A stretch of 35,881 nucleotides of DNA from DATKSG01 sp035531775 (GCA_035531775.1 DATKSG010000100.1:1-35881); one strand, 5' to 3'; positions 14,752-23,714 are shown, counted from the stretch's first letter. Made by a program: numbers and translations. Notes: generated by a model from the sequence alone, not told the origin.

Positions 14752-14781
14752 AGTATAGTAATCTACTTGACGTTGTGTCAA
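14752..14781 (-). promoter_or_regulatory. Near-consensus promoter with overlapping palindrome
   Basis: On the minus strand TTGACA (14776-14781) and TATACT (14752-14757) are separated by 18 bp. A palindrome TTGAC-GTTGT-GTCAA (14767-14781) covers the -35, an ideal place for a repressor (TetR or GntR type, inferred). Transcription would run into the gene starting at 14604 and on through the acyl-CoA dehydrogenase and ADC-like genes, with a leader of about 140 nt. Confidence 0.7.
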
Positions 14782-15032
14782 CCACAGTTCGTCCATGGGG
14801 TGCCGCATTTTCGGTCGACGGAGCCACCAGCCTCCTTCTACCAGGCCCATGTCGGCATCCGCCTGTCCCTGTCGGCCGGCGTACGGCCCTTGTGGAGCCT
14901 TTTATTGGTCCACCCCTACATGCCAGCGCGCCTCCGGGCCGTGGCCTCCTCCACCTCATCCTTCGCCGGGGTGGCCTGGCCCTCCGGGTCCTCCTCCATC
15001 AGCACGGCTCTGGCCAAAGAGTGGCGGCTCGA
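14782..15032. other. Intergenic region, no gene recognised
   Basis: This lies between the stop of the amidohydrolase gene and the promoter at 14752-14781. Short frames exist on both strands but none has a start signal or family resemblance. No clear terminator hairpin with a T-run is seen. Confidence 0.4.
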
Positions 15033-15899
15033 TCAGCAGCGGTAGACGCGCTCTGCGTTCCCGGCGAAGAGCTGGTGGCGAGCCTCAGCGTCCAACCCGG
15101 CCGTGATGGCACTGAAGGCGCTGTAGAGGTCGTCGAAGGAGCCGTAGACGGCGTCGACGGGGAAGTTGCTGGCGAACATGCAGCGGTCGATGCCGAAGGC
15201 CTCGATGGCATCGTCGATCCACGGTGTGAAGGCAGCGACGCTCATGGTCTGAAGCGGCATGGCCAGGCCGGAAAGCTTGCACATGACGTGGTCGCCGGCC
15301 TCGGCCAGGGCGCCGATGCCGGCCTTCCACAGCGCACGTTCCTCCTCGGAGTCCGAACGAGGCCACCCGGTGTGCTCGACGACGACGATCGGGCCATCGA
15401 CATCGGCCAATTGCGCCGCCGCCACAGCCAGCTGATCGGGGTGGGTCATCAGCTCGAACAGCAGGTTGCGCTCCTGCAGCGCCCGGAGCACGGCGGCGTC
15501 GGGGAGCGGAGCCATGTTGGCCCCCATGGGCCGAACACCGCGGAAGCGGGGTGCTGCCATCTGCCGGTCGATGAGCTCGATGGCTTCGGCCACCGAGTCG
15601 GTGGGAGGCAGTCCCCCGACGATGGCGTCGGGAACCCCGCTCGTCCGAGCGTCGTGATCGAGCTCCAGGGTCTCGTCGATCGAATGACGCCCGGTGGCGG
15701 CAGCCACGTTCACGATCTTCTCGACGTTCCACCGAGCCGATTCGGCCCGGTAGGTGCCGACATCGAAGCGACGGTACATCCTCGACACGTCCCCGCTGCC
15801 CTGGGCCGGCGGGCGCCATAGGTAGGGATACCAGTCGGTGCGGGCCGGGTCCCACAGGTGCACATGGGCGTCGACCACGCGGCTGGGCCGAGTGGTCAC
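15033..15899 (-). CDS. Amidohydrolase family 2 (TIM-barrel metal hydrolase/lactonase)
   Basis: A 288-residue amidohydrolase-2 family protein. It starts at GTG 15899 with SRVVDAHVHLWDP, giving the HxH metal ligands His12 and His14. Later motifs are GVRPMG, FELMTHPDQL, VVEHTGWP (third His), CKLSG and ASNFPVD (terminal Asp). Relatives hydrolyse lactones or decarboxylate ring compounds. The GTG overlaps the TGA of the upstream SDR gene by 4 bp, so the two are translationally coupled. Following a Baeyer-Villiger-type monooxygenase and an SDR, a lactone hydrolase role is attractive: the monooxygenase would make a lactone that this enzyme opens. That role is inference. Confidence 0.88.
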   Translation of the reverse strand: MTTRPSRVVDAHVHLWDPARTDWYPYLWRPPAQGSGDVSRMYRRFDVGTYRAESARWNVEKIVNVAAATGRHSIDETLELDHDARTSGVPDAIVGGLPPTDSVAEAIELIDRQMAAPRFRGVRPMGANMAPLPDAAVLRALQERNLLFELMTHPDQLAVAAAQLADVDGPIVVVEHTGWPRSDSEEERALWKAGIGALAEAGDHVMCKLSGLAMPLQTMSVAAFTPWIDDAIEAFGIDRCMFASNFPVDAVYGSFDDLYSAFSAITAGLDAEARHQLFAGNAERVYRC

Positions 15900-17596
15900 C
15901 GTTCCTCGCCGTGCAGAGGTGCGCCCGGGCCACCCACGATCTCGCGCAACGTGGCATCGAGCCACCCGGGGACGCCCGGGCCGCCGAAGGTGACAGAGCC
16001 GGTAGGTCGGGGGTGGCTGCGAAGGCCCAGCCATCCATGGCCGACCACCAGTTCGGCTCCGGCCAGTGCGCCGGCGTCGGCCCGGCCGAGCAGGTGGGCC
16101 ACGAGCTCGACCGCCGGTTGGTCGGCGACGGCACCAGGCGCTTCGATGCCGACGGCAAAGGCCACGATGCGCCTTTCGGTGGCTCCGGCGGCAACTCGGG
16201 CTTGCTGCGCCGCCGCCTGAGCGCGGCTGCGACCGGCCGAGTCGACGGCGTCGGTGAGGGTGACGAGCCGTACCGGCATGCCAGCCTCGGCGCTGTAGTC
16301 GGCGGCCGCCCGGGCCCACGCTGCATCGACGTGGATGTCCTCGGCGATCGCGCTGTGCTCGGCCAGGATCCGCTCCCAGCCGCCGGTCGAGTCGGCCCGA
16401 GGGCGGTGGCCAGCGGGAGCCACCACCACGGCATCGATCGGCCCGGAACGCCCCACCTCCGAGCGCAGGGCCTGGGTCGCCTCGGCAAAGCCACGAGCGA
16501 GCTCGACACGGTGACAGGTGATGGAGCGGGCCTCGAGAGCCGCTGTGAGCGATGCCGCCAGCTCGGCGCGGTCGGTGGCGATCACACACAACCGCACCGG
16601 CGACACATCCTCGACCGCAGCCGCCGGGGTCGCGAGTTGGCCCGGCGCCGCCGGGGTCGGGGCCGAATCGTCGAAGATCGGCCCGAAGCGGGGGTTTCCT
16701 CCACCGTCACTGGCCTGGTTGGCCTCGGCCTTGGCCAGGGCTCGGGGGACAAAAGCCTCGAGCACCCGGGGCAGAGAGGTGACACCGTCGGTGCGCACCA
16801 CCTCGAGCAGCCGTGGCTCGCCGACCACGGCCACCTCCGAGCCGCCGGCGAAGAGCACCTGCCCGCTGCACCAGCGGAAGTCCTCCCCCATCAGGTAGGC
16901 GCCGAGCGGCCCGAGGTCCTCCGGGCCGGGCATGGACCGCAGCGACAGGCCGCCACCCCCAGAGGTTCGCCCGGCCTGGCGGGCTCGTTCCACGGCGGCG
17001 GCGACCATCCGGGTGGCGGCGATGGGCGACATGGCGTTGACGGTGACTCCCGCAGGGGTCTGTCTCCCCAGTTGCCACGTCAGGGCGGCCACCGCTCGTT
17101 TGGCGCAGCTGTAGGCACCGGCATCGGCCGCTCGCCACCCCGATCCGGAGGTGACACCGAGCACCGTCCCCTGCCCGGCGCCACTCATGAGCGCCAAGGC
17201 GGCGCCGAGAACGTTCAGGTAGCCCTGGAGATGCACCGACAGCACGGCCTGCCAGTCCTCCTCGGTGCCCTGGGCGAAATAAGTCTGACGGGTGATGCCG
17301 GCCACGTTGACCACGGCGTCGAGCCCACCGTGGTCGTGTGCGACTTCCCGGAACAGACCGTCCACGGCCTCGCCGTCGGTAACCGACACTGACGAAGCTC
17401 GGGCTGCGCCACCGGCCGCCACGATCCGCCCGGCGGTGGACTCCTGAGGCTCGGGGAGTCTCTCCGACCCGTCGAGGGTCACGAGGGGATCAACGGTGAC
17501 CACGAACCAGCCGCCTCGGCCGAGCTCCTCGGCGATGGCGGCACCGATCCCACCCCCGCCGCCGGTCACGACGGCGACGCGTTGACGCCCGCTCAC
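15896..17596 (-). CDS. Tandem SDR-fold oxidoreductase (second domain degenerate)
   Basis: A 566-residue protein starting at GTG 17596. The N-terminal 270 residues are a complete short-chain dehydrogenase: cofactor motif TGGGGGIG (11-18), NVAG (97-100), catalytic Ser in GVTSGSG (about 150) and YSCAK (Tyr162, Lys166). A linker leads to a second Rossmann-like domain (about 325-566) with LCVIATDRAELAASLTAAL and DAVVVAPAGHRP. This second domain lacks a clear glycine motif and YxxxK pair, so it is probably structural or regulatory. Both ends overlap neighbouring genes by 4 bp (monooxygenase upstream, amidohydrolase downstream). It likely oxidises an alcohol to the ketone used by the monooxygenase; this is inference. 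Confidence 0.85.
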   Translation of the reverse strand: MSGRQRVAVVTGGGGGIGAAIAEELGRGGWFVVTVDPLVTLDGSERLPEPQESTAGRIVAAGGAARASSVSVTDGEAVDGLFREVAHDHGGLDAVVNVAGITRQTYFAQGTEEDWQAVLSVHLQGYLNVLGAALALMSGAGQGTVLGVTSGSGWRAADAGAYSCAKRAVAALTWQLGRQTPAGVTVNAMSPIAATRMVAAAVERARQAGRTSGGGGLSLRSMPGPEDLGPLGAYLMGEDFRWCSGQVLFAGGSEVAVVGEPRLLEVVRTDGVTSLPRVLEAFVPRALAKAEANQASDGGGNPRFGPIFDDSAPTPAAPGQLATPAAAVEDVSPVRLCVIATDRAELAASLTAALEARSITCHRVELARGFAEATQALRSEVGRSGPIDAVVVAPAGHRPRADSTGGWERILAEHSAIAEDIHVDAAWARAAADYSAEAGMPVRLVTLTDAVDSAGRSRAQAAAQQARVAAGATERRIVAFAVGIEAPGAVADQPAVELVAHLLGRADAGALAGAELVVGHGWLGLRSHPRPTGSVTFGGPGVPGWLDATLREIVGGPGAPLHGEER

Positions 17597-19464
17597 GATG
17601 CCGCCGACCGGACCTTGATCTCTAGCCCCTCGAAGCGGCCGGCTTCCACCCACTGCTCGAGCAGGTCGCGGTAGCCGAACCAGTCCCCCATGCCGCGTCC
17701 GTAGTTGCCGTTGCGTGGGTTCAGCGCCTCGGGATGGCCCTCGTTGTTGATGCGCGACGGTGTGCAGGCGGACATGACGCCGCTGGCGTCGATGAAGGAG
17801 TCGACGACCTTCTGCGTCCAGCCTTCCTCGGCCTCGGCACTGACGTCGAACACCTCCACCCCACGCTCCTCGAGCAACTGGACCGCTCCCCCGACGAACT
17901 CGGCTCCCAGGACCGCCAACTGGGTGTAGTTGACCGTCACCACCGCCTGCTGCCCCGGTGCGGGCATGACGAACAGGTTGGGAAAGCCGCGGCTCATTAT
18001 CCCGAACAGGCTGGCGGCGCCGCCGGCCCACTTGTCGGCCAGCGTCAGACCACCTCGCCCCACGATCTCGTGGCCGGCACGGCGGAACAGCGGTGTGAGC
18101 TCAGCCTCGAAGCCCGTCCCGTAGATGAGGCAGTCGACCTCGTACTGCTTCCCACCGACGATCGGTCCCCGCTCGGTGATCCGATCGATCCCGGCCGGGC
18201 AGTCGACCAAGGTGACGTTGGGGTTGTTGAAGGCGAGCAGGTACTCGTCGTGGAAGCACGGCCTCTTGCACAGGTAGCGGTACTGGGGCTTCAAGATCTC
18301 AGCGGTAGCCGGGTCGGCCACCAGCTCCTCGACCCGGCGCCGGTGCTCCTCCATGATCTGGTAGTCGAGCTCCTCGGCGCTGCGCAGGTACTCGGCTGTC
18401 GTCATGCCGTGGCGCCGGGGGGGGTGTTGGACGGCGGCATAGTGACGGGTCCAGCCGTCGTCGACCTGGTCGACGTCCACGGGCCGGCCCAGCATGATCG
18501 ACTGGAAGTTGTCCATGCGGGCTCGCTGCCAGCCCGGCTCGAGCGAGTGGGCGAAGTCGGGGTCGGTGGGCCGGTTTCCCCTCTCCCCGATGGCGGAAGG
18601 CGTGCGCTGGAACACGTACAGGTGCTTGGCCGACTCGGCCAGCGGCGGCACGCACTGGATGCCGGTGGCCCCGGTGCCGATGAAGCCGACCACCTTGTCG
18701 GCCAACTTGGACAGTCCCTCGTCGGGGCCGCCGCCGGTATAGCCGTAGTCCCAGCGAGCGGTGTGGAACGAACGGCCCCCGAAGTCCTCCATGCCGGGAA
18801 TGGTCGGGAGCTTCATGAGGTTCAAGATGCCCACCGCCAGCACGTACCACCGACTGCTGATCTCGTCACCACGGTCGGTGCGGATCCGCCACCGGGCGGT
18901 GTGCTCGTCCCACTCGGCTCGGGTCACGCCGGTATGGAACAGGGCGTCGCTCGTGAGGTCGAACCGCTCGGCGATGGCCTCGAGGTGCCCGAGGATCTCC
19001 CCGCCGAAGGCATAGCGACGGGTGGGTACGTAGTCGAGCTCCTCGAGCATCGGGATGTACATGTACGACTCGACGTCGCACATGACACCCGGGTAGCGAT
19101 TCCAGTACCAGGTGCCACCGATCCCGCCGGCCTGGTCGACGATCCGGATCCGCTGCACGCCGGCCTTGCGGAGATGGGCGGCGGCCAGGACCCCGGCGAT
19201 CCCACCGCCCACGACCACGACATCGACCTCGTCGGACAGCGCCTGGCGCTCCACCATCGGGGTAAAGGGGTCGTTACGGTAGCGGGCGAAGTGCTCGTCG
19301 GTGCGCAGGTCGCGGATGGCGGCCCGGCCTGGGACCAGCCGCTTGTCCCGTTCAGCTAAGTACCTGGCCCGTACGGCCTCAGGGTCGAACGACGCGTCGC
19401 CGCCCTCTGCTGCCCCTGGTCCCTTGGCCTCGGGCGAGGGCGCCGTGGGGTCGGATCCAGCCAT
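17593..19464 (-). CDS. Baeyer-Villiger-type flavin monooxygenase
   Basis: A 623-residue FAD- and NADPH-dependent monooxygenase. Two Rossmann motifs flank the Baeyer-Villiger fingerprint: VVGGGIAG (FAD, 84-91), FGGRSFHTARWD (228-239, matching FxGxxxHxxxW[P/D]) and GTGATG (NADPH, 263-268). The FAD domain also carries GGIGGTWYWNRYPG, typical of type I BVMOs such as cyclohexanone and steroid monooxygenases. The N-terminal extension of about 75 residues, including RARYLAERDKRL, is common in the large BVMO subgroup. It heads a three-gene overlapping set with the SDR and amidohydrolase genes, consistent with oxidation of a (cyclic) ketone to an ester or lactone. Confidence 0.92.
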   Translation of the reverse strand: MAGSDPTAPSPEAKGPGAAEGGDASFDPEAVRARYLAERDKRLVPGRAAIRDLRTDEHFARYRNDPFTPMVERQALSDEVDVVVVGGGIAGVLAAAHLRKAGVQRIRIVDQAGGIGGTWYWNRYPGVMCDVESYMYIPMLEELDYVPTRRYAFGGEILGHLEAIAERFDLTSDALFHTGVTRAEWDEHTARWRIRTDRGDEISSRWYVLAVGILNLMKLPTIPGMEDFGGRSFHTARWDYGYTGGGPDEGLSKLADKVVGFIGTGATGIQCVPPLAESAKHLYVFQRTPSAIGERGNRPTDPDFAHSLEPGWQRARMDNFQSIMLGRPVDVDQVDDGWTRHYAAVQHPPRRHGMTTAEYLRSAEELDYQIMEEHRRRVEELVADPATAEILKPQYRYLCKRPCFHDEYLLAFNNPNVTLVDCPAGIDRITERGPIVGGKQYEVDCLIYGTGFEAELTPLFRRAGHEIVGRGGLTLADKWAGGAASLFGIMSRGFPNLFVMPAPGQQAVVTVNYTQLAVLGAEFVGGAVQLLEERGVEVFDVSAEAEEGWTQKVVDSFIDASGVMSACTPSRINNEGHPEALNPRNGNYGRGMGDWFGYRDLLEQWVEAGRFEGLEIKVRSAAS

Positions 19465-19493
19465 GTTCCAACCTTACTGTCCGCACCGCCGAA

Positions 19494-19511
19494 CCTGACA
19501 ATGGCGTCAGG
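19494..19511. promoter_or_regulatory. Perfect inverted repeat between amine oxidase relic and BVMO
   Basis: CCTGAC-AATGGC-GTCAGG has 6-bp arms, 30 bp upstream of the BVMO ATG (19464) and overlapping the stop codon of the preceding gene. It could be an operator of the BVMO operon or a weak terminator of the relic. No T-run follows it, which slightly favours an operator. Confidence 0.4.
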
Positions 19512-20792
19512 GATTGCCCGCCGGGCCGGCGCCGTGCCCCTTCGACAGGGCGTAAAGCACCTGACCGGCCGCCGCATGACCAGAGAGCACGGCACCCTCC
19601 ATGTAGCCGTTCCAGGTCGGCGAGATGTCGGTGCCCGCCCAATGGATCCTGCCAATGGGCTTGGTAAGAGCCGGACCGTAGGAGGTCCATACCCCCGGGG
19701 CGAAGTAGACGTTGTAGCAACCGCCTGTGTACTGCTCCATCGACCAGTTCATCTCGATGTACCCGATCGGCGCAGGACCACCCGGGAAGAACTGCGAAAA
19801 AGCAGCAAAAGTGGCGGCCTGGCGCTCAGCCGCCGACTTCTGGCCCCACACCCGGCCATCCGAAGCATCCATGAAGCCGACGAGCACACCTGGGGACACG
19901 TCATTGCTGTTCGTCGTGGATGGGTCATTGGTATAGGGCGTGTTGTCGAAAGTGCTGGAGATAGGTCCGATGTCGCTGGTTGCCTGACCAGCGAGACCTT
20001 GTGCTCGCCAATACGGGGTCGGATAAAGAGCCTGCACCTTGATGGTCGATCCCATCGGCGCCCGCTGGACCAACTGATCACGAAGCCCGCCGTCGAACGT
20101 GGCCATAGGCGGGTCGTATTGGATGCGACCCGTCAACGTCGGCGGCAGGGCGACAATCACCGCCTGACCCGACACGGCATAGCCGTCACCCGACACCACC
20201 ACGCCACTCGACGACTGCGAGATCTTGAGCACCGGGACCCCCAGCACCACCCGGTCACCGAGCTGTTCGGCCATCCGGATCGAGATCAGCTGGGCCCCGC
20301 CGATGAACCGACTGTCCTGGGCGCCGTTAGACGTGTCGATCATGTTGTCGAGATTTCCGCAGCCGGCGATCGACGTCAGCACATCCAACATGGACTGGTC
20401 CCGCGGATCACAAGGGCCGCTGATGGACTCGGCTGCCAGAGTGGTGAGGGCGTAGGTCGGCGACGTCGGATCCTGGTCCGGCGGGGTGAGGTTTTGGCGC
20501 ATCCAGGTGTCGACCGTCATCGAATCCCATATGAGGGCCTGCTCGGGCGTAGGCGTCGCCCAGGGCTTGGTGGGATCGACCTTCTTGGCCATTTCGTTCC
20601 ACTGGTACAGGGCGCAGCCGGCGTTGGGAGAGCCGGGGCGCCTGTGTCGGGCCGCAGCGGAGCGGCGCCGAGCTTCTCGGGGAGGAACAGTTTTGCCCCT
20701 ACAGCCGACGTCCCGAGGAACGCACGCCTGCTCAGACGAAAGGGGCCGCCACCCACGGTCGAACCTAAGCACGCTCGCTCTGTCGTGGTCAA
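19507..20792 (-). pseudogene. Tat-type flavin amine oxidase, FAD-binding domain deleted
   Basis: The C-terminal part (to about 20620) is a clear flavin monoamine oxidase: QWNEMAKKVDPTKPW, TVDTWMRQNL, the substrate-domain strands, and the closing FAD motif HWAGTDISPTWNGYMEGAVL. The beginning is in a different frame. From TTG 20792 it reads FRLSRRAFLGTSAVGAKLFL, a Tat signal with a twin Arg, then PEKLGAA. The expected N-terminal GxGxxG FAD-binding fold and roughly 100 residues after it are absent. The Tat leader runs almost straight into the mid-protein with a frame change, so an internal deletion has destroyed the gene. The frame read alone is open to 20844, but its first 75 codons are out-of-frame Tat and linker sequence. 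Confidence 0.75.
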
Positions 20793-20937
20793 GGACAGGG
20801 ACTCGGCCGGGGCCCAGTTCGCTACCCCTTGCCAGCTGCGTCACCGCTACGCCATGATGAGTTGCGTCGCAGCGGCGCTGACGGTCGGGGGCCCGAGCGT
20901 ATGCCCGGGGACGGGCATCTCAAGGCGGTGGTTCCCT

Positions 20938-21831
20938 ATGTCACACGACGTGCCTAAACGGTTCGGTCGGCGCGCCTTCCTCGTGCGCACCGGAGTCATC
21001 GGTGCGGCCCTGGCCCTTGCCGATTCGAACCAGTTCCCCGGTCTGTCGCCGTCGGCCTCCACGCTGTCGCCGTCCCAACTGGCCCCGGTGTTCGACGCCC
21101 TGGCCTCCGACACCATCAACGGCCTGGTGGCCTTCGTCGTACCGGGGCCAGATCCCTACTCCATCGCCCAGGGCGTGTCCGACGTGGCGCCGGGCGGCAT
21201 CGACGCCCTGGCAACGGGATTCATGCTCAATGCCCTCGACAATTTCTACCCGGTCCCTCAGGAGCCGCTGCGGTTGTTGGCTCAATCGCTGTGCACGGGC
21301 ATCAACGACAACCTCCCCGAGATCCCCGGTCTCCCCGTCGTGACGCGATTGGCCGAGCAGCTCGACCTCGCCCTGGGAGCGGCGAACAGCGGCCAGGGAA
21401 CGTTCCCTCTGTCGTTGATGGTGGCGTTGCTGCTCAATTTCCTGGCGACGTTGATCGACCCGACGGCCGTGAACGGAGACTTCCTCTCCCCATTTGCCCG
21501 GCTGAGCTTCGCCCAGAAGACCCAGGCCTTCGCTCTGCTCGAAGGAGAGGCGTCGACGGTGGCAGCCATGATCGACTCCAATCTCTCCGAGCCGGCCAAG
21601 GAGTCACTGTCGGGACTGCTCGAGTTCCTCGGAGGCGCCCTGGTCGAATTCGCAGCCTTCGGGACCTACAGCGAGTTCGGTGCGTTCGACGCCTCGACCC
21701 GCACCGTCACGATGACGCCGGTGGGCTGGACCATCTCCCAATACTTGACTGTCGCGCCGGGCAGACGGCCCCCCGAAGGTTGGGACGAGATGAAGGGCTA
21801 CCTGGGCGGCGAGACCCAGGCATCGGCGTAG
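20938..21831 (+). CDS. Tat-exported small subunit partner of GMC oxidoreductase
   Basis: A 297-residue protein with an N-terminal twin-arginine signal (KRFGRRAFLVRTGVIGAALAL), so it is exported folded. The rest is helical and resembles the gluconate 2-dehydrogenase subunit 3-like proteins that accompany GMC dehydrogenases. In those enzymes the small subunit carries the Tat signal and escorts the catalytic subunit across the membrane. AAGGCGG lies about 10 bp before ATG 20938; the frame is open further upstream to 19501, but only as antisense of the amine oxidase. The GMC gene begins 54 bp downstream and has no signal of its own, supporting the escort model. Confidence 0.7.
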   Translation: MSHDVPKRFGRRAFLVRTGVIGAALALADSNQFPGLSPSASTLSPSQLAPVFDALASDTINGLVAFVVPGPDPYSIAQGVSDVAPGGIDALATGFMLNALDNFYPVPQEPLRLLAQSLCTGINDNLPEIPGLPVVTRLAEQLDLALGAANSGQGTFPLSLMVALLLNFLATLIDPTAVNGDFLSPFARLSFAQKTQAFALLEGEASTVAAMIDSNLSEPAKESLSGLLEFLGGALVEFAAFGTYSEFGAFDASTRTVTMTPVGWTISQYLTVAPGRRPPEGWDEMKGYLGGETQASA

Positions 21832-21885
21832 CGGGCATCGGCAAACCAGGCAGCGGCGAAGCACCCGAAGGGCAGAGGAGAACGC

Positions 21886-23697
21886 ATGGCACGTGACGTG
21901 ATCGTGGTCGGCGCAGGCGGTGGGGGCCCGGTGCTGGCCAAGGAGCTCGCCGCCCAGGGCCTCGACGTGCTGCTGCTCGAGGCCGGGCCCTTCTATACGA
22001 AACCTGATCGGGACTGGGTCCATCTTGAGAACGAGGCCAACAACCCACTGACCGGCTACTTCCGCTTCGGGCCGGCCGATCGGTCCCAGCCGGCCTGGTA
22101 CCGCGAGACCCCGCAGAACTCGTTCCTCTGGCAACTGGCCGGCGTGGGTGGGACGACGCTGCACTACTACGGGAATTGCCCCCGGGCCATGCCGGGGGTC
22201 TTTCAGGGGTACTCCGGAGCCGACGCGTCGGCCTATGACAGCGCCGTGTTCCCTTTCACCTACGCGGAGTTGGTGCCTTACTACGAATGGGTGGAACACA
22301 CCCTGCCGGTGCAGACGGCGGCTCAAGGAACCAAGGAAGAGGTCTTCTTCGCCGGAGCCGCAACCCTTGGCATCCCCCACAACACGAACAAGAACGTATC
22401 CGTGCCCTCGTATCGGGCCCAGGAAAACGCCATTCTTCAACCCGGCGGCACCGCCGGCGTGACCACCGTCGCACAGGGGCAAGCCATCTACCCGCACGGC
22501 ACCGGCTGTACCTTCTGCGGTTACTGCTTCCAGGGCTGCAAAGAGCCGTTCGGCGCTCCTTTCAACCTGAAGGCCAAGCGCACCACTTTGGTGTCCTATG
22601 TCCCCATGGCCCTGACGGCGGGGGCGCCGGGCTCATGGGCACCGCACGGCAAGGCCGTGACCCTCGTCCCCAATGCCTTTGCCACCAAGGTCCACACGAC
22701 GATGGTGCAGGGCGCCTTGCGGGCTTGCGCCGTCACTTGGAGAGACACCGCCACCGGCCAGTTCAATACCGAGGAGGCATCCGTCATCGTCATGGCTGGG
22801 GGCACCACGGAGAACCCCCGTCTGTGGCTGAACAGTGGCCTGCCCAATCCGAATGGGTGGGTGGGCCAGGGGTACACCGACCACTACTTCGACTGGCTGG
22901 TGGGGGTGTTCGCCAATGACACCTTCAGCTCGCGCGGCGTCGGATCTTCAGCTCGCGTGGACTGGCCCGGACGGGGCGGTCTCGAGCAGGTCGGGCTCCC
23001 CCCGGCATTGCAGGCATTCAGCCTCATGTTCTCCAACAGCGGCATGCGGGGGTACTACTCCAACGGAGCGGGCTCGACCGACTACGGAGGAGGCCCTCTC
23101 ACCGATCCCTCGTGGGACGGGCCGACGGGTCGGACCGTCGGCAAGGAGCTCAAGTCGATGCTGTCGAACATCGACAAATTGGTCAACGTGCTCGTCATCA
23201 CCGATGACGACGTGCAGCCCGAGAACCGGGTCACCTTGTCCGCCCTCAACGCCGACGACCACGGCCCGGTGGCCAAGGTGGAGTTTCCAAGAGGAACCCG
23301 CTCGCACCGCACCGTGGCCAACCGCGAGTTCATGGCCCGCAAGGCGGGCGAGCTCTTGCGCGGCGCCGGTGCGACCAAGGTGATCCGCCTGGACTGGCCA
23401 CCGTTGATCCTCCATGTCCAGTCAACGATGCGGATGGGGGTATCGGAAGCTGACTCCGTCCTCGACGCCAACGCCAAGTCCCGGTGGGTCGACGGCCTCT
23501 ATATCGCAGACAACTCGGCCCTGGCCAACGCCCTCGGTGGCCCCAATCCGACGCTCACCTGCCAGGCGCTGGCCACCAGGACCGCCGAGCGGATCAGCCA
23601 ATTCGAGTTCGGCGGTGATGCCTTCGTCTCGAGTGGTTCGCCGGTGGTCTCCACCGACCCCGCCATCACCGCCGCCCTGCCGCCCGAACTGGCCTAG
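21886..23697 (+). CDS. GMC-family flavin oxidoreductase with Cys cluster
   Basis: A 603-residue glucose-methanol-choline (GMC) oxidoreductase. The FAD motif is VVGAGGGG (7-14) with LLLEAG; the C-terminal catalytic block is HVQSTMRMG, then LYIADNSALANALGGPNPTL with the catalytic His and Asn region. It also has CTFCGYCFQGC (Cys208, 211, 214, 218), a CxxCxxCxxxC cluster found in a subset of GMC dehydrogenases and suggestive of an iron-sulfur centre or zinc. AGAGGAG lies 5 bp before ATG 21886. It probably oxidises an alcohol, sugar or sterol outside the membrane after Tat export with its small partner; the substrate is unknown. Confidence 0.88.
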   Translation: MARDVIVVGAGGGGPVLAKELAAQGLDVLLLEAGPFYTKPDRDWVHLENEANNPLTGYFRFGPADRSQPAWYRETPQNSFLWQLAGVGGTTLHYYGNCPRAMPGVFQGYSGADASAYDSAVFPFTYAELVPYYEWVEHTLPVQTAAQGTKEEVFFAGAATLGIPHNTNKNVSVPSYRAQENAILQPGGTAGVTTVAQGQAIYPHGTGCTFCGYCFQGCKEPFGAPFNLKAKRTTLVSYVPMALTAGAPGSWAPHGKAVTLVPNAFATKVHTTMVQGALRACAVTWRDTATGQFNTEEASVIVMAGGTTENPRLWLNSGLPNPNGWVGQGYTDHYFDWLVGVFANDTFSSRGVGSSARVDWPGRGGLEQVGLPPALQAFSLMFSNSGMRGYYSNGAGSTDYGGGPLTDPSWDGPTGRTVGKELKSMLSNIDKLVNVLVITDDDVQPENRVTLSALNADDHGPVAKVEFPRGTRSHRTVANREFMARKAGELLRGAGATKVIRLDWPPLILHVQSTMRMGVSEADSVLDANAKSRWVDGLYIADNSALANALGGPNPTLTCQALATRTAERISQFEFGGDAFVSSGSPVVSTDPAITAALPPELA

Positions 23698-23714
23698 CGC
23701 TCGCCGGCCGAAGC

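Noticed and set aside
14647..14850. Small minus-strand ORF over the operon promoter
   Set aside because: It runs through the -35/-10 elements and palindrome and lacks a ribosome site or homology.
17734..19359. Long (541-codon) plus-strand open frame
   Set aside because: It lies entirely antisense to the BVMO gene, which has complete FAD, NADPH and fingerprint motifs; GC-rich DNA often leaves such shadow frames open.
19501..20937. N-terminal extension of the Tat small subunit upstream of 20938
   Set aside because: The added part is antisense of the amine oxidase relic; the Tat signal and ribosome site place the start at 20938.
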